A DNA stretch of 36,575 nucleotides from Deltaproteobacteria bacterium (GTDB taxonomy: Bacteria; Desulfobacterota; Syntrophia; Syntrophales; UBA2210). Where the stretch lies: the NCBI GenBank assembly GCA_019313905.1, contig JAFDAI010000047.1, forward strand, positions 1 to 36,575, written 5' to 3'. Each line of letters starts with the position of its first letter. Within the stretch, counting starts at the first letter, position 1. The notes below the pieces were generated by a model. The model searched no databases and was not told the DNA's origin. It saw only the letters and a program-made list of their open reading frames with translations. This document shows, piece by piece, positions 8,037 to 15,161 of the stretch. Made by a program: the position numbers and the translations under genes.

Positions 8037-8203
8037 GACAAAAATCCACGTAATCTTTTGCAATCTTTATTGAATAAAACACCTGAGAAGAAACAAAGGC
8101 TGCAATATTTTCCTATTGAAAAGGAGGGGGGCAGGCCTTTACTATTGACTAGCTGCCAACGTGGCTCTTCATGGTTATGTTCTTATGATAAATCACTTCC
8201 ATC

Positions 8204-8302
8204 TTATTGGAAAGGTTGGTAACGCTGAATATTTCCAATCATGATACTCCGTCGGAAGAATCGGGGAGATGCAGATTTGGCCTTATGCTTTCCATTAACC
8301 AT
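8204..8302 (-). CDS. Possible 32-aa small protein with strong ribosome site
   Basis: The frame runs from ATG at 8302 and encodes a basic 32-residue peptide beginning MVNGKHKAKSASPRFFRRS. GGAGGTGTATC immediately precedes the start, which is a near-ideal spacing. No family is recognised and there is no hydrophobic segment. It may be a true small protein or the relic of a longer one. Confidence 0.25.
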   Translation of the reverse strand: MVNGKHKAKSASPRFFRRSIMIGNIQRYQPFQ

Positions 8303-8550
8303 GATACACCTCCACATTACTCTATGCTTATAAGAGAAACTCTTTGGCATGTCCACTAAATCGGGGGAAGACCAATTTGTAATAGTTGCTTCTTTATCCT
8401 AACTCCTGCCTTTCCATGGTTCATTCTTAAAATTTACAATACCACAACATATACTCTTATACATGAACTCATGGTAGGAGGAAGAAGGGAATAACTCTTT
8501 TTCATGGTATATTCTCATTCATTTATTTTAATTTAATCCTTCATTCTTTA

Positions 8551-8628
8551 TCAATTCTTTACCGACCCCCTCGGAAACTCAATACTGGTAAGGATGTTGA
8601 CAGATTCAAATCTTGCCGCTTCGGCCAT
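8551..8628 (-). CDS. Possible 25-aa small protein or gene relic
   Basis: The frame begins MAEAARFESVNILTSIEF and stops after 25 residues. GGAGGGAATAAA precedes the ATG, a strong ribosome binding site. The peptide looks like the start of a longer globular protein, and the gene may have been cut short by mutation. No family is recognised. It is divergent from recG. Confidence 0.3.
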   Translation of the reverse strand: MAEAARFESVNILTSIEFPRGSVKN

Positions 8629-8702
8629 TTTATTCCCTCCGTGTAATAAGATAATCCTGTTCAGTCCACAATTGACTTTCCAAATCTTTATACTGAATAT
8701 CA

Positions 8703-8732
8703 TTGACAAATTGAGTCAAAAATGTTTCTAAT
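8703..8732 (+). promoter_or_regulatory. Sigma70-type promoter of recG
   Basis: TTGACA (8703-8708) is separated by 18 bases from TCTAAT (8727-8732, five of six consensus positions). Transcription would start near 8739, leaving a leader of roughly 45 bases before the recG ATG. Confidence 0.55.
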
Positions 8733-8785
8733 CTCTCCGAGAATTCATTCTCGTCCAACCTCCCTATAAAATAGAGGCAATATTG

Positions 8786-11179
8786 ATGGAAGATGTCCTG
8801 AAAATTCTGAATAAAATTGAAAATCCTCTGATTTTTCTGTCGAAGAATTCCTACAAAAATCTTCCGGTTGTCAGAGATCTTGAACGTACTGTGTCGGGGT
8901 TTCTTGATGAGTTAAAATCCGCCTTTTTATCTCACTGCGGGGAGAATTCTGCGGTAGTGATTCCTGAAGACGTTATACAGGAGCTTCATAAAACATTCAG
9001 GGGATTTGATTCACTTTCCATATCCGACAAGAAGAAACGTATTGATAATGCGTTTGTCTATATAAAAGAGCTGAAGAGTCTATGTTCCGACCAGTCCCGA
9101 CGGTATCCGTCGGATACCGTCGGGACTCCAGATGATTCAGGCATTCAAACCGAAAAAAGTCTGAATGAATGCTTCAGAAAACTTTCGGCAGATGTGCAGT
9201 ATATCAAGGGTGTCGGCCCGAAGGTGGCCGCGATGCTGGGCAGGAAAGGGCTTTGGAATGTGGAGGATATGCTCTATTTTCTGCCGAGGAGATATGAAGA
9301 CAGGAGATACATAAAGAGTATATCCTCGGTGGGTATTGGTGTCCGCGAGACGGTGATGGGCACGATAATGGACGTGGGTATACGGCGATACAGAAGCAGA
9401 CGTGTGCTTGAAGTGACCATCGATGATGGAACCGGCCTGCTTACCGCAAAGTGGTTTCAGGGAAATTTCTCGTATCTCGGAAAGAAATTCAAACCCGGGG
9501 AAAAGGTTATCCTGACGGGGGAGGTCAAGATATATCTCCTGGGGAAGGATATGCTGCACCCGGATCATGAGATACTGGATGAAAATGATGATGAACTCCT
9601 GCATTTCAAGAGAATTGTACCCGTTTATTCCGAGACGGAGGGGCTTCATCAGAAGTATATAAGAAAGATAATGATGAGGGTTGTCAACGATTATTCCCCC
9701 TATATTTCCAGCCCTATCCCGGACGAAATATGCAAGAGAAACAACCTTGTTGATATAGATTATGCCATAAGGAATGTGCATTTCCCCGACCATGATCAGG
9801 ATATCGAGGCGCTCAATGACCTCAGATCACCAGCGCGCAGGAGACTTGTGTTTGATGAACTTTTCTTCTTTGAGCTGGGAATGGCCCTCAAGAGAAAAGG
9901 ACATCTGTTTGAGCCGGGAATTTCTTTCGCGACGGGTGGTGACCTGGTGAAAAAATTCTACGATATTCTTCCATTTGAACTTACAGAGGCTCAGAAGAGG
10001 GTCATAGGCGAGATAGAAGCGGATATGTCAAGGGCCTTCCCGATGAACAGGCTTCTCCAGGGAGATGTCGGAAGCGGTAAAACAGCAGTTTCAATGGCGG
10101 TAATGGTTAATGAGCTTGGAATAAAGGCTGCGATCCTTACCGGAAACATGAAGGCGGCTGACCGCAAGAGGGTCATCAAAGAGATCGAATCAGGTGATAC
10201 AGGTATCGTTGTGGGAACGCACGCGATAATACAGGAAGGGGTTGATTTCAGGAACCTCGGGTTTGTCGTTGTGGACGAGCAGCATCGTTTCGGCGTTATA
10301 CAGAGGGCCGCTCTCCGGGGGAAGGGGACAAATCCGGATGTTCTCGTCATGACTGCCACCCCGATTCCACGAACCCTCGCCATGACTGTGTATGGTGATC
10401 TGGATATATCTGTAATTGACGAGATGCCGCCCGGGAAAAAACCCATAAAGACAAAGGTTTTCTATGAAAAGGGTCGCGACAAGGTATACGATATAATACG
10501 CAGGGAGACGGGGAAGGGCAATCAGGTCTTCATAGTATATCCGCTGGTGGAGGAATCGGAGGCGCTTGACCTGAAGGACGCTACAAGTATGGCCGCGCAC
10601 CTCCGGGAAGATGTTTTTCCGGATCTTCGTGTCGGGTTGATTCATGGAAGGATGAAGGGGGCCGAAAAGGAAGCGGTGATGACTGATTTCCAGAATGGCG
10701 GTCTGGATATACTTGTCTCCACTACTGTGATAGAGGTTGGGATAGATATCCCCACGGCTTCGCTGATGGTTGTGGAACACGCGGAGAGGTTTGGCCTTTC
10801 ACAGCTGCACCAGTTAAGGGGAAGGGTTGGAAGAAGCGGCTTGGACTCTTACTGTGCGCTGATAGCGCAGCACAGGGGCAGTATGGACGCGAGAAAGAGG
10901 CTGCGTGTAATGGAGCAAACAAATGATGGCTTCAGGATCGCCGAGGAGGATCTTCTGATCCGTGGCCCGGGCGAATTCATGGGGACGAAGCAGTCCGGTC
11001 TCCCTGATTTCAGGATTGCGAGCATACTGAGAGACGCCAATACGTTGAACGAGGCGCGAAGAGAGGCATTTTTACTGGTTGAGAAAGATCCCGACCTTAA
11101 AAAACCCGAACACGGGACACTGAGAGAGGTGCTTATGAAAAGGTGGGAAACCCGGCTGGAAATCGCGAAAACGGGGTAG
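8786..11179 (+). CDS. recG: ATP-dependent DNA helicase RecG
   Basis: This is a 797-residue RecG, the branch-migration helicase that remodels stalled replication forks and recombination intermediates. The wedge (OB) domain begins near KGVGPKVAAMLGRKGL and YFLPRRYEDRR. Helicase motifs follow: Walker A GDVGSGKT at about residue 426, DEQH at 497-500 (RecG-specific form of DEAH), TATPIPRTLAMTVYGDLD, and the C-terminal QLRGRVGRSG. A TTG at 8783 precedes the ATG at 8786; ATG is preferred, with AGAGG upstream. The protein has an N-terminal extension of about 125 residues compared with E. coli RecG. The linker after this extension contains the 35-bp palindrome at 9093-9127, translated in frame. Confidence 0.96.
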   Translation: MEDVLKILNKIENPLIFLSKNSYKNLPVVRDLERTVSGFLDELKSAFLSHCGENSAVVIPEDVIQELHKTFRGFDSLSISDKKKRIDNAFVYIKELKSLCSDQSRRYPSDTVGTPDDSGIQTEKSLNECFRKLSADVQYIKGVGPKVAAMLGRKGLWNVEDMLYFLPRRYEDRRYIKSISSVGIGVRETVMGTIMDVGIRRYRSRRVLEVTIDDGTGLLTAKWFQGNFSYLGKKFKPGEKVILTGEVKIYLLGKDMLHPDHEILDENDDELLHFKRIVPVYSETEGLHQKYIRKIMMRVVNDYSPYISSPIPDEICKRNNLVDIDYAIRNVHFPDHDQDIEALNDLRSPARRRLVFDELFFFELGMALKRKGHLFEPGISFATGGDLVKKFYDILPFELTEAQKRVIGEIEADMSRAFPMNRLLQGDVGSGKTAVSMAVMVNELGIKAAILTGNMKAADRKRVIKEIESGDTGIVVGTHAIIQEGVDFRNLGFVVVDEQHRFGVIQRAALRGKGTNPDVLVMTATPIPRTLAMTVYGDLDISVIDEMPPGKKPIKTKVFYEKGRDKVYDIIRRETGKGNQVFIVYPLVEESEALDLKDATSMAAHLREDVFPDLRVGLIHGRMKGAEKEAVMTDFQNGGLDILVSTTVIEVGIDIPTASLMVVEHAERFGLSQLHQLRGRVGRSGLDSYCALIAQHRGSMDARKRLRVMEQTNDGFRIAEEDLLIRGPGEFMGTKQSGLPDFRIASILRDANTLNEARREAFLLVEKDPDLKKPEHGTLREVLMKRWETRLEIAKTG
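9093..9127. repeat. Perfect 16-bp palindrome inside recG
   Basis: agtcccgacggtatcc (9093-9108) and ggataccgtcgggact (9112-9127) are exact reverse complements around gtc. The element is read in frame as part of SRRYPSDTVGTP in the linker between the N-terminal extension and the wedge domain. It looks like a small palindromic repeat that inserted without breaking the frame. Confidence 0.85.
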
Positions 11180-11238
11180 GGTCGGAACTTTAACCTTGAA
11201 ACTTTGATGTAACTGTTATAGCAATCTGCTATCCAATC

Positions 11239-11258
11239 TTGACTTTTTACGGGTGCAT
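11239..11258 (+). repeat. Solitary right end of the gtaaaaagtc repeat family
   Basis: ttgactttttacgggtgcat is identical to 15116-15135, the right end of the element at 14985-15136. No matching left end is found between recG and hom. The end carries TTGACT pointing towards hom, and TATCAC follows after 17 bases (11262-11267), so it may serve as a weak promoter for hom. Confidence 0.6.
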
Positions 11259-11284
11259 TAATATCACATTTGGCGGGAGGAATT

Positions 11285-12601
11285 GTGAAAGATATATTTG
11301 TAGGTTTGATCGGTTTCGGAACTATCGGCACAGGTGTTATCAAGCTGCTGCGGGAAAACGAGGAATTGATCCGGAAACGTCTGGGCGCGAGGCTAGTTAT
11401 CAAAAAAATAGCGGATGTCGATATTGAAACCACGAGGCCCGTGCCGGTTGAAAGGGAGATACTCACAAAGGACGTGAATGAAATCCTGACAGACCCGGAG
11501 ATCTCCATAGTTGTGGAACTGGTGGGAGGCTACACCCACGCGAAGACGTTTGTGCTGGAGGCAATACGCAACGGGAAACATGTGGTTACCGCGAACAAGG
11601 CACTCATTGCCACTTATGGGAACGAGATATTCGATGCCGCCGATGACGAGAAAGTTAATATAGGCTTTGAGGCAAGCGTGGGGGGAACGATTCCCATCAT
11701 AAAGACATTGAAGGAAAGCCTTGCGGGTAATAATATTGAGTCTGTCTTCGGCATCATGAATGGGACATGCAATTACATACTAACGAGAATGACTAAAGAC
11801 GGCAAGGACTTCGCCTCGGCGCTGAAAGACGCGCAGGATCTCGGATTTGCTGAGGCAGATCCGACATTCGACATTGAGGCTGTAGATACCGCGCATAAGC
11901 TGGCTATAATCCTGTCCCTGTCTTACGGCAAGCGCGTGATCCTGGATGATATTTACAGAGAGGGAATATCAGAGATAAGCCAACAGGACATAGAATTCGC
12001 TGAAGAACTTGGGTACACTATCAAGCTTCTCGCCATCGCGATCAGAAGGGGAGATATCATAGAGGCGAGGGTACATCCGACTATGATACCCTTTGACCAC
12101 ATACTGGCCAGCGTCAATGGAAATTTTAATGCCTTTCATCTGATAGGTGATGCCTCTGACTCGGTGTTTCTACATGGCCAGGGAGCTGGCATGATGCCGA
12201 CAGCAAGCGCGGTAGTGGGAGACATGATAGATATCTCGAGGGATATTATGGCGGGAATATGGAGAAGGATTCCGCTCCGTTCCTATCAGAAAGACCGGAT
12301 CGAAGACATAAACCTGCGCGAGATGGATGATGTCTCAACAAATTATTATTTCAGGTTTTCAGCAGTTGACCGTCCGGGGGTGCTCTCCGCGATATCAGGG
12401 ATTCTGGGATCCTACAACATAAGCATATCCTCCGTTATCCAGAAGGAGAGAAAACTTGACAGGGATGCGGTGCCGGTTGTCGTTACAACGTATAAGGCAC
12501 GGGAAAAAGATGTTCAAATGGCGTTGGAAGAGATAGACAAGCTTGACGTTGTGTTCGGAAAAACAACGCTAATCAGAATTGAGGATGACGCGCTGAGATG
12601 A
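11285..12601 (+). CDS. hom: Homoserine dehydrogenase
   Basis: This 438-residue enzyme reduces aspartate semialdehyde to homoserine with NAD(P)H, the branch point to threonine and methionine. GTG 11285 is chosen because GGGAGG lies directly upstream; the frame is open from TTG 11270. It has the Rossmann motif GFGTIGTG at residues 9-16, ANKALIA, the substrate-loop sequence GIMNGTCNYILTRM, and EADPTFDIEAVD. A C-terminal ACT domain (VDRPGVLSAISGIL) suggests feedback control by an amino acid, probably threonine. It lies 105 bases after recG and overlaps the next gene by ATGA, so the two are translationally coupled. Confidence 0.95.
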   Translation: MKDIFVGLIGFGTIGTGVIKLLRENEELIRKRLGARLVIKKIADVDIETTRPVPVEREILTKDVNEILTDPEISIVVELVGGYTHAKTFVLEAIRNGKHVVTANKALIATYGNEIFDAADDEKVNIGFEASVGGTIPIIKTLKESLAGNNIESVFGIMNGTCNYILTRMTKDGKDFASALKDAQDLGFAEADPTFDIEAVDTAHKLAIILSLSYGKRVILDDIYREGISEISQQDIEFAEELGYTIKLLAIAIRRGDIIEARVHPTMIPFDHILASVNGNFNAFHLIGDASDSVFLHGQGAGMMPTASAVVGDMIDISRDIMAGIWRRIPLRSYQKDRIEDINLREMDDVSTNYYFRFSAVDRPGVLSAISGILGSYNISISSVIQKERKLDRDAVPVVVTTYKAREKDVQMALEEIDKLDVVFGKTTLIRIEDDALR

Positions 12602-13833
12602 AATATATTGTTTTGCTAGGTGATGGAATGGCGGATTATCCGCTTTCCGAGCTGGGAGGGAAAACCCCCCTTGAGTTCGCAGACACGCCCAATATGGACG
12701 TAATGGCCGCGAGAGGCACTGTAGGACTGATCGATACTATTCCCGCCGGATTTACACCCGGAAGTGATGTGGCGAATCTGTCCGTGCTGGGATATGATCC
12801 GAAAGAGTGCCATACCGGGCGCGCGCCCCTGGAAGCGGCGAGTATGGGTGTGGATCTGGCCCCCGATGATGTGGCTTTTCGCTGTAATCTTGTAACCTTT
12901 GGTTCAGCAGGGGGTGAAACTGTGATGGAAGATTTCACCTCCGGTCATATAACATCCGAAGAAGCATCTCTGATTATAAACAGTCTTAACAGAGAACTCG
13001 CTTCGCCGGTTATTGATTTTCATTCCGGCGTTGGATATAGACATCTGATGGTCTACAAAGGCGGTCCTGTCTCGCTGGAGACAACTCCTCCTCACGATAT
13101 TATTGGAAGGCCGATTGACAGCTGGCTTCCAAAAGGGAAGGGCTCAGGGGAAATCAGCAGTCTCATGGAGCGTTCACGTGACATATTAAAAGATCATCCT
13201 GTGAACCTCGCGCGCGCGTCAAAGGGCAAGAAAACCGCCGATTCAATCTGGTTGTGGGGAGAGGGGAGGGCGCCCAGACTGGAACGGATGACCACCAGAT
13301 ATGGCATAAAGGGTGGAATGATATCAGCTGTTGATCTTCTGAAGGGGATTGGAGTCTACGCGGGCCTTGAGATTCTTCATGTTGATGGTGCCACCGGCTA
13401 TACAGATACAAACTACAGAGGAAAGGCTCAGGAAGCTCTCGAGTATCTCAGGAACGGTGATTTTGTATTTATCCATGTAGAGGCGCCTGATGAAATGGGG
13501 CATGAGGGTGATATAAAGGGAAAGATAAAGGCCATAGAGGATTTTGATGAAAAGGTGGTGGGAACGGTACTGTCAGGAATAGAAACAATGGGGGACTTTC
13601 GGATTATTGTTTTGAGCGACCATCCGACTCCGATAAGCCTGAAGACACACTCATCGGATCCGAGTCCTTTTGCTGTGCTGTCTTCTATTGATGGAGAGAA
13701 TATTGTGACAGGTGGCGCTTTCAATGAAATATCGGCTAAAAATGCAGGCATTATGGCTTCTCCCGGCTGTTTGTTAATGGATTACTTTATGGGAAACTGG
13801 AGAGAATTTATTGAAGAAAAAGGGCGAGTTTAG
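12598..13833 (+). CDS. ApgM-like phosphoglycerate mutase, proposed homoserine kinase
   Basis: This 411-residue protein belongs to the archaeal-type cofactor-independent phosphoglycerate mutase family of the alkaline phosphatase superfamily. Metal and active-site motifs are visible: LLGDGMADYP at the N-terminus, GSDVANLSVLGYDP with the nucleophile Ser, HTGRAPLEAASMGVDL, HVEAPDEMGHEGD, and LSDHPTP near the C-terminus. Members beside hom in genomes lacking a GHMP-type thrB have been proposed to act as homoserine kinase. The ATGA overlap with hom strongly favours that role here, but glycolytic mutase activity cannot be excluded from sequence. The next gene overlaps its end by 23 bases. Confidence 0.88.
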   Translation: MKYIVLLGDGMADYPLSELGGKTPLEFADTPNMDVMAARGTVGLIDTIPAGFTPGSDVANLSVLGYDPKECHTGRAPLEAASMGVDLAPDDVAFRCNLVTFGSAGGETVMEDFTSGHITSEEASLIINSLNRELASPVIDFHSGVGYRHLMVYKGGPVSLETTPPHDIIGRPIDSWLPKGKGSGEISSLMERSRDILKDHPVNLARASKGKKTADSIWLWGEGRAPRLERMTTRYGIKGGMISAVDLLKGIGVYAGLEILHVDGATGYTDTNYRGKAQEALEYLRNGDFVFIHVEAPDEMGHEGDIKGKIKAIEDFDEKVVGTVLSGIETMGDFRIIVLSDHPTPISLKTHSSDPSPFAVLSSIDGENIVTGGAFNEISAKNAGIMASPGCLLMDYFMGNWREFIEEKGRV

Positions 13834-14215
13834 AATAAGAGTGATATATGCCGATACAGACGCAATGGGCATAGTCTATCACGCCAATTACATGAAGTGG
13901 TTCGAGATAGGCCGGGTGGAACTGATGCGCGAAATCGGCATCGTTTATTCGGAACTTGAGGCACGGGGATATAATTTACCGGTGATAGAGATAAGCTGCC
14001 ACTACCTTTTGCCTGCAAGATATGATGAGATAGTGGTGATCGAAACAGAGATAACCAGCATCAGGCGGGCCAGTGTACGGTTTGATTATGTCATACGCGA
14101 TGAGAAAAAAGAGAGGGTTCTTGCCGAAGGATTTACGCTTCATCCCTTTACAAACAATGAGGGAAAAATAGTAAGAGCGCCACGTTATGTAATGGATAAG
14201 ATAAATAAAACGTAA
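13811..14215 (+). CDS. ybgC: Acyl-CoA thioesterase, YbgC/4HBT family
   Basis: This 134-residue single-hotdog thioesterase hydrolyses acyl-CoA esters in the cytoplasm. The family signature YADTDAMGIVYHANYMKWFE contains the catalytic Asp in the DTDAMG loop. TTG 13811 is used as start because GGAGAG lies upstream and it restores the usual first beta strand (KKKGEFRIRVIYADTD); a GTG at 13841 would cut it off. It overlaps the apgM-like gene by 23 bases, so it is probably translationally coupled. In many proteobacteria ybgC sits with tol-pal genes, but no tol-pal genes are nearby here, so the substrate is open. Confidence 0.9.
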   Translation: MKKKGEFRIRVIYADTDAMGIVYHANYMKWFEIGRVELMREIGIVYSELEARGYNLPVIEISCHYLLPARYDEIVVIETEITSIRRASVRFDYVIRDEKKERVLAEGFTLHPFTNNEGKIVRAPRYVMDKINKT

Positions 14216-14296
14216 CTGTTCAGGTGGATAGGCTGTAGGCTGAAGACTGCCTGACTGCGTGAGTAGTTACAATGGAAAAACAAAAGGAGATCTTTA

Positions 14297-14986
14297 ATGG
14301 CGGCTAATTTAACAAAGAAAGAATTGAAACAACCGGATGAATTCCATACTATCGGATGGAAGACCATACAGTACATGTCCGAGCACAAAAGCAAATTTTA
14401 CACAGCCGGAGCAGTGGCGCTCGCTATCATTATCTTGTTCGGGGGGTGGTATTTTTACCGTTTGAACTATGAGGAGAAGGCCGAATACATATATACGGCG
14501 GCGTATAAATCATATTCTCTGCCTGACAACGCCGATGATATGAAAGACGCGTATCTGAGCGCCGTGGAGATATACACGGAGCTCGTGGAGAAATATCCCG
14601 ACAGCCGCGCGGCCACACTTTCTTTTTATAATATGGGAAATATTTACTTTAACATCGGTGAAACAGAAAAATCGATTGAGGCCTATAAAACGTTCCTGAA
14701 GAAATCCGGGGGAAACAACATCCTGACCGCTCTTGCATACTACGGGCTGGGTTATTGTTACGAAAAGAATAAGAATTATGGTAATGCATTGAAATCATTC
14801 GAAGATTCCGACAGAGGTATAAAAGGAACTCGGTTTGAATCTATAAATTACGCCAACATGGCAAGGATATACGAAAAGATGGGCGAGCAGAAAAATGCTT
14901 TGGAATTTTATCGTAAGGCTGTTGAAAAGACGAGCGATCCGCTCATGGAGATGATGGTAAAGAGCAGGATAGCTGCTCTTAATTGA
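14297..14986 (+). CDS. Inner-membrane TPR protein
   Basis: This is a 229-residue protein with one N-terminal membrane helix (AGAVALAIIILFGGWYFY, about residues 36-53) and a periplasmic TPR domain. Tandem repeats are visible, for example YNMGNIYFNIGETEKSIEAYKTFLKKS, YYGLGYCYEKNKNYGNALKSF and ANMARIYEKMGEQKNALEFYRKAVEK (each quoted part shows the A-x-Y-x-G-N spacing). The N-terminus resembles the YfgM/tetratricopeptide family of membrane-tethered chaperone-associated proteins. AAGGAG lies eight bases before the ATG. The TGA stop overlaps the left edge of the repeat element at 14985. It probably acts as a scaffold or quality-control factor at the inner membrane. Confidence 0.8.
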   Translation: MAANLTKKELKQPDEFHTIGWKTIQYMSEHKSKFYTAGAVALAIIILFGGWYFYRLNYEEKAEYIYTAAYKSYSLPDNADDMKDAYLSAVEIYTELVEKYPDSRAATLSFYNMGNIYFNIGETEKSIEAYKTFLKKSGGNNILTALAYYGLGYCYEKNKNYGNALKSFEDSDRGIKGTRFESINYANMARIYEKMGEQKNALEFYRKAVEKTSDPLMEMMVKSRIAALN

Positions 14987-15136
14987 TGGCTTTGTAAAAA
15001 GTCCAACTTCTGCGTTCCGCTGCATCCTTCGTCACTGCGGCGTACCATACAGTACGCCTCATTCCTCACGATTTGCGCGCCTTGAATTTGAAACTTTTTA
15101 CTTTGCCATCTAATTTTGACTTTTTACGGGTGCATC
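14985..15136. mobile_element. 152-bp MITE-like element, gtaaaaagtc family, complete copy
   Basis: The left end gatggctttgtaaaaagtc and the right end gactttttacgggtgcatc are imperfect terminal inverted repeats (14 of 19 positions). The same nine bases, tcttaattg, lie across both borders (14977-14985 and 15135-15143), consistent with a target duplication of about six bases (ttaatt) beyond the ends. Inside, gcgtac/gtacgc forms a hairpin near 15040-15057. No reading frame is present. The left edge forms part of the TPR gene's stop codon, and the right edge is 26 bases before iorA. Confidence 0.75.
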
Positions 15137-15161
15137 TTAATTGGAAAGGTTACACAATAAC

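Larger units (their letters stand above)
8037..8785. other. Gene-poor interval before recG
   Basis: No convincing long gene is present. Two minus-strand mini-frames have good ribosome sites and are listed separately (8204-8302 and 8551-8628). Between them a third short frame, MKKSYSLLPPT..., ends after 23 residues. The interval may hold an eroded minus-strand gene. The recG promoter lies at 8703-8732. Confidence 0.5.

Noticed and set aside
9137-9793. 218-codon minus-strand open frame inside recG
   Set aside because: It is a shadow of recG, whose motifs and length are unambiguous on the plus strand.
14985-15136. Rho-independent terminator after the TPR gene
   Set aside because: The gactttttac ends form a long-range stem of about 150 bases without the compact GC hairpin and T-run of a terminator. 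It fits a repeat element better.
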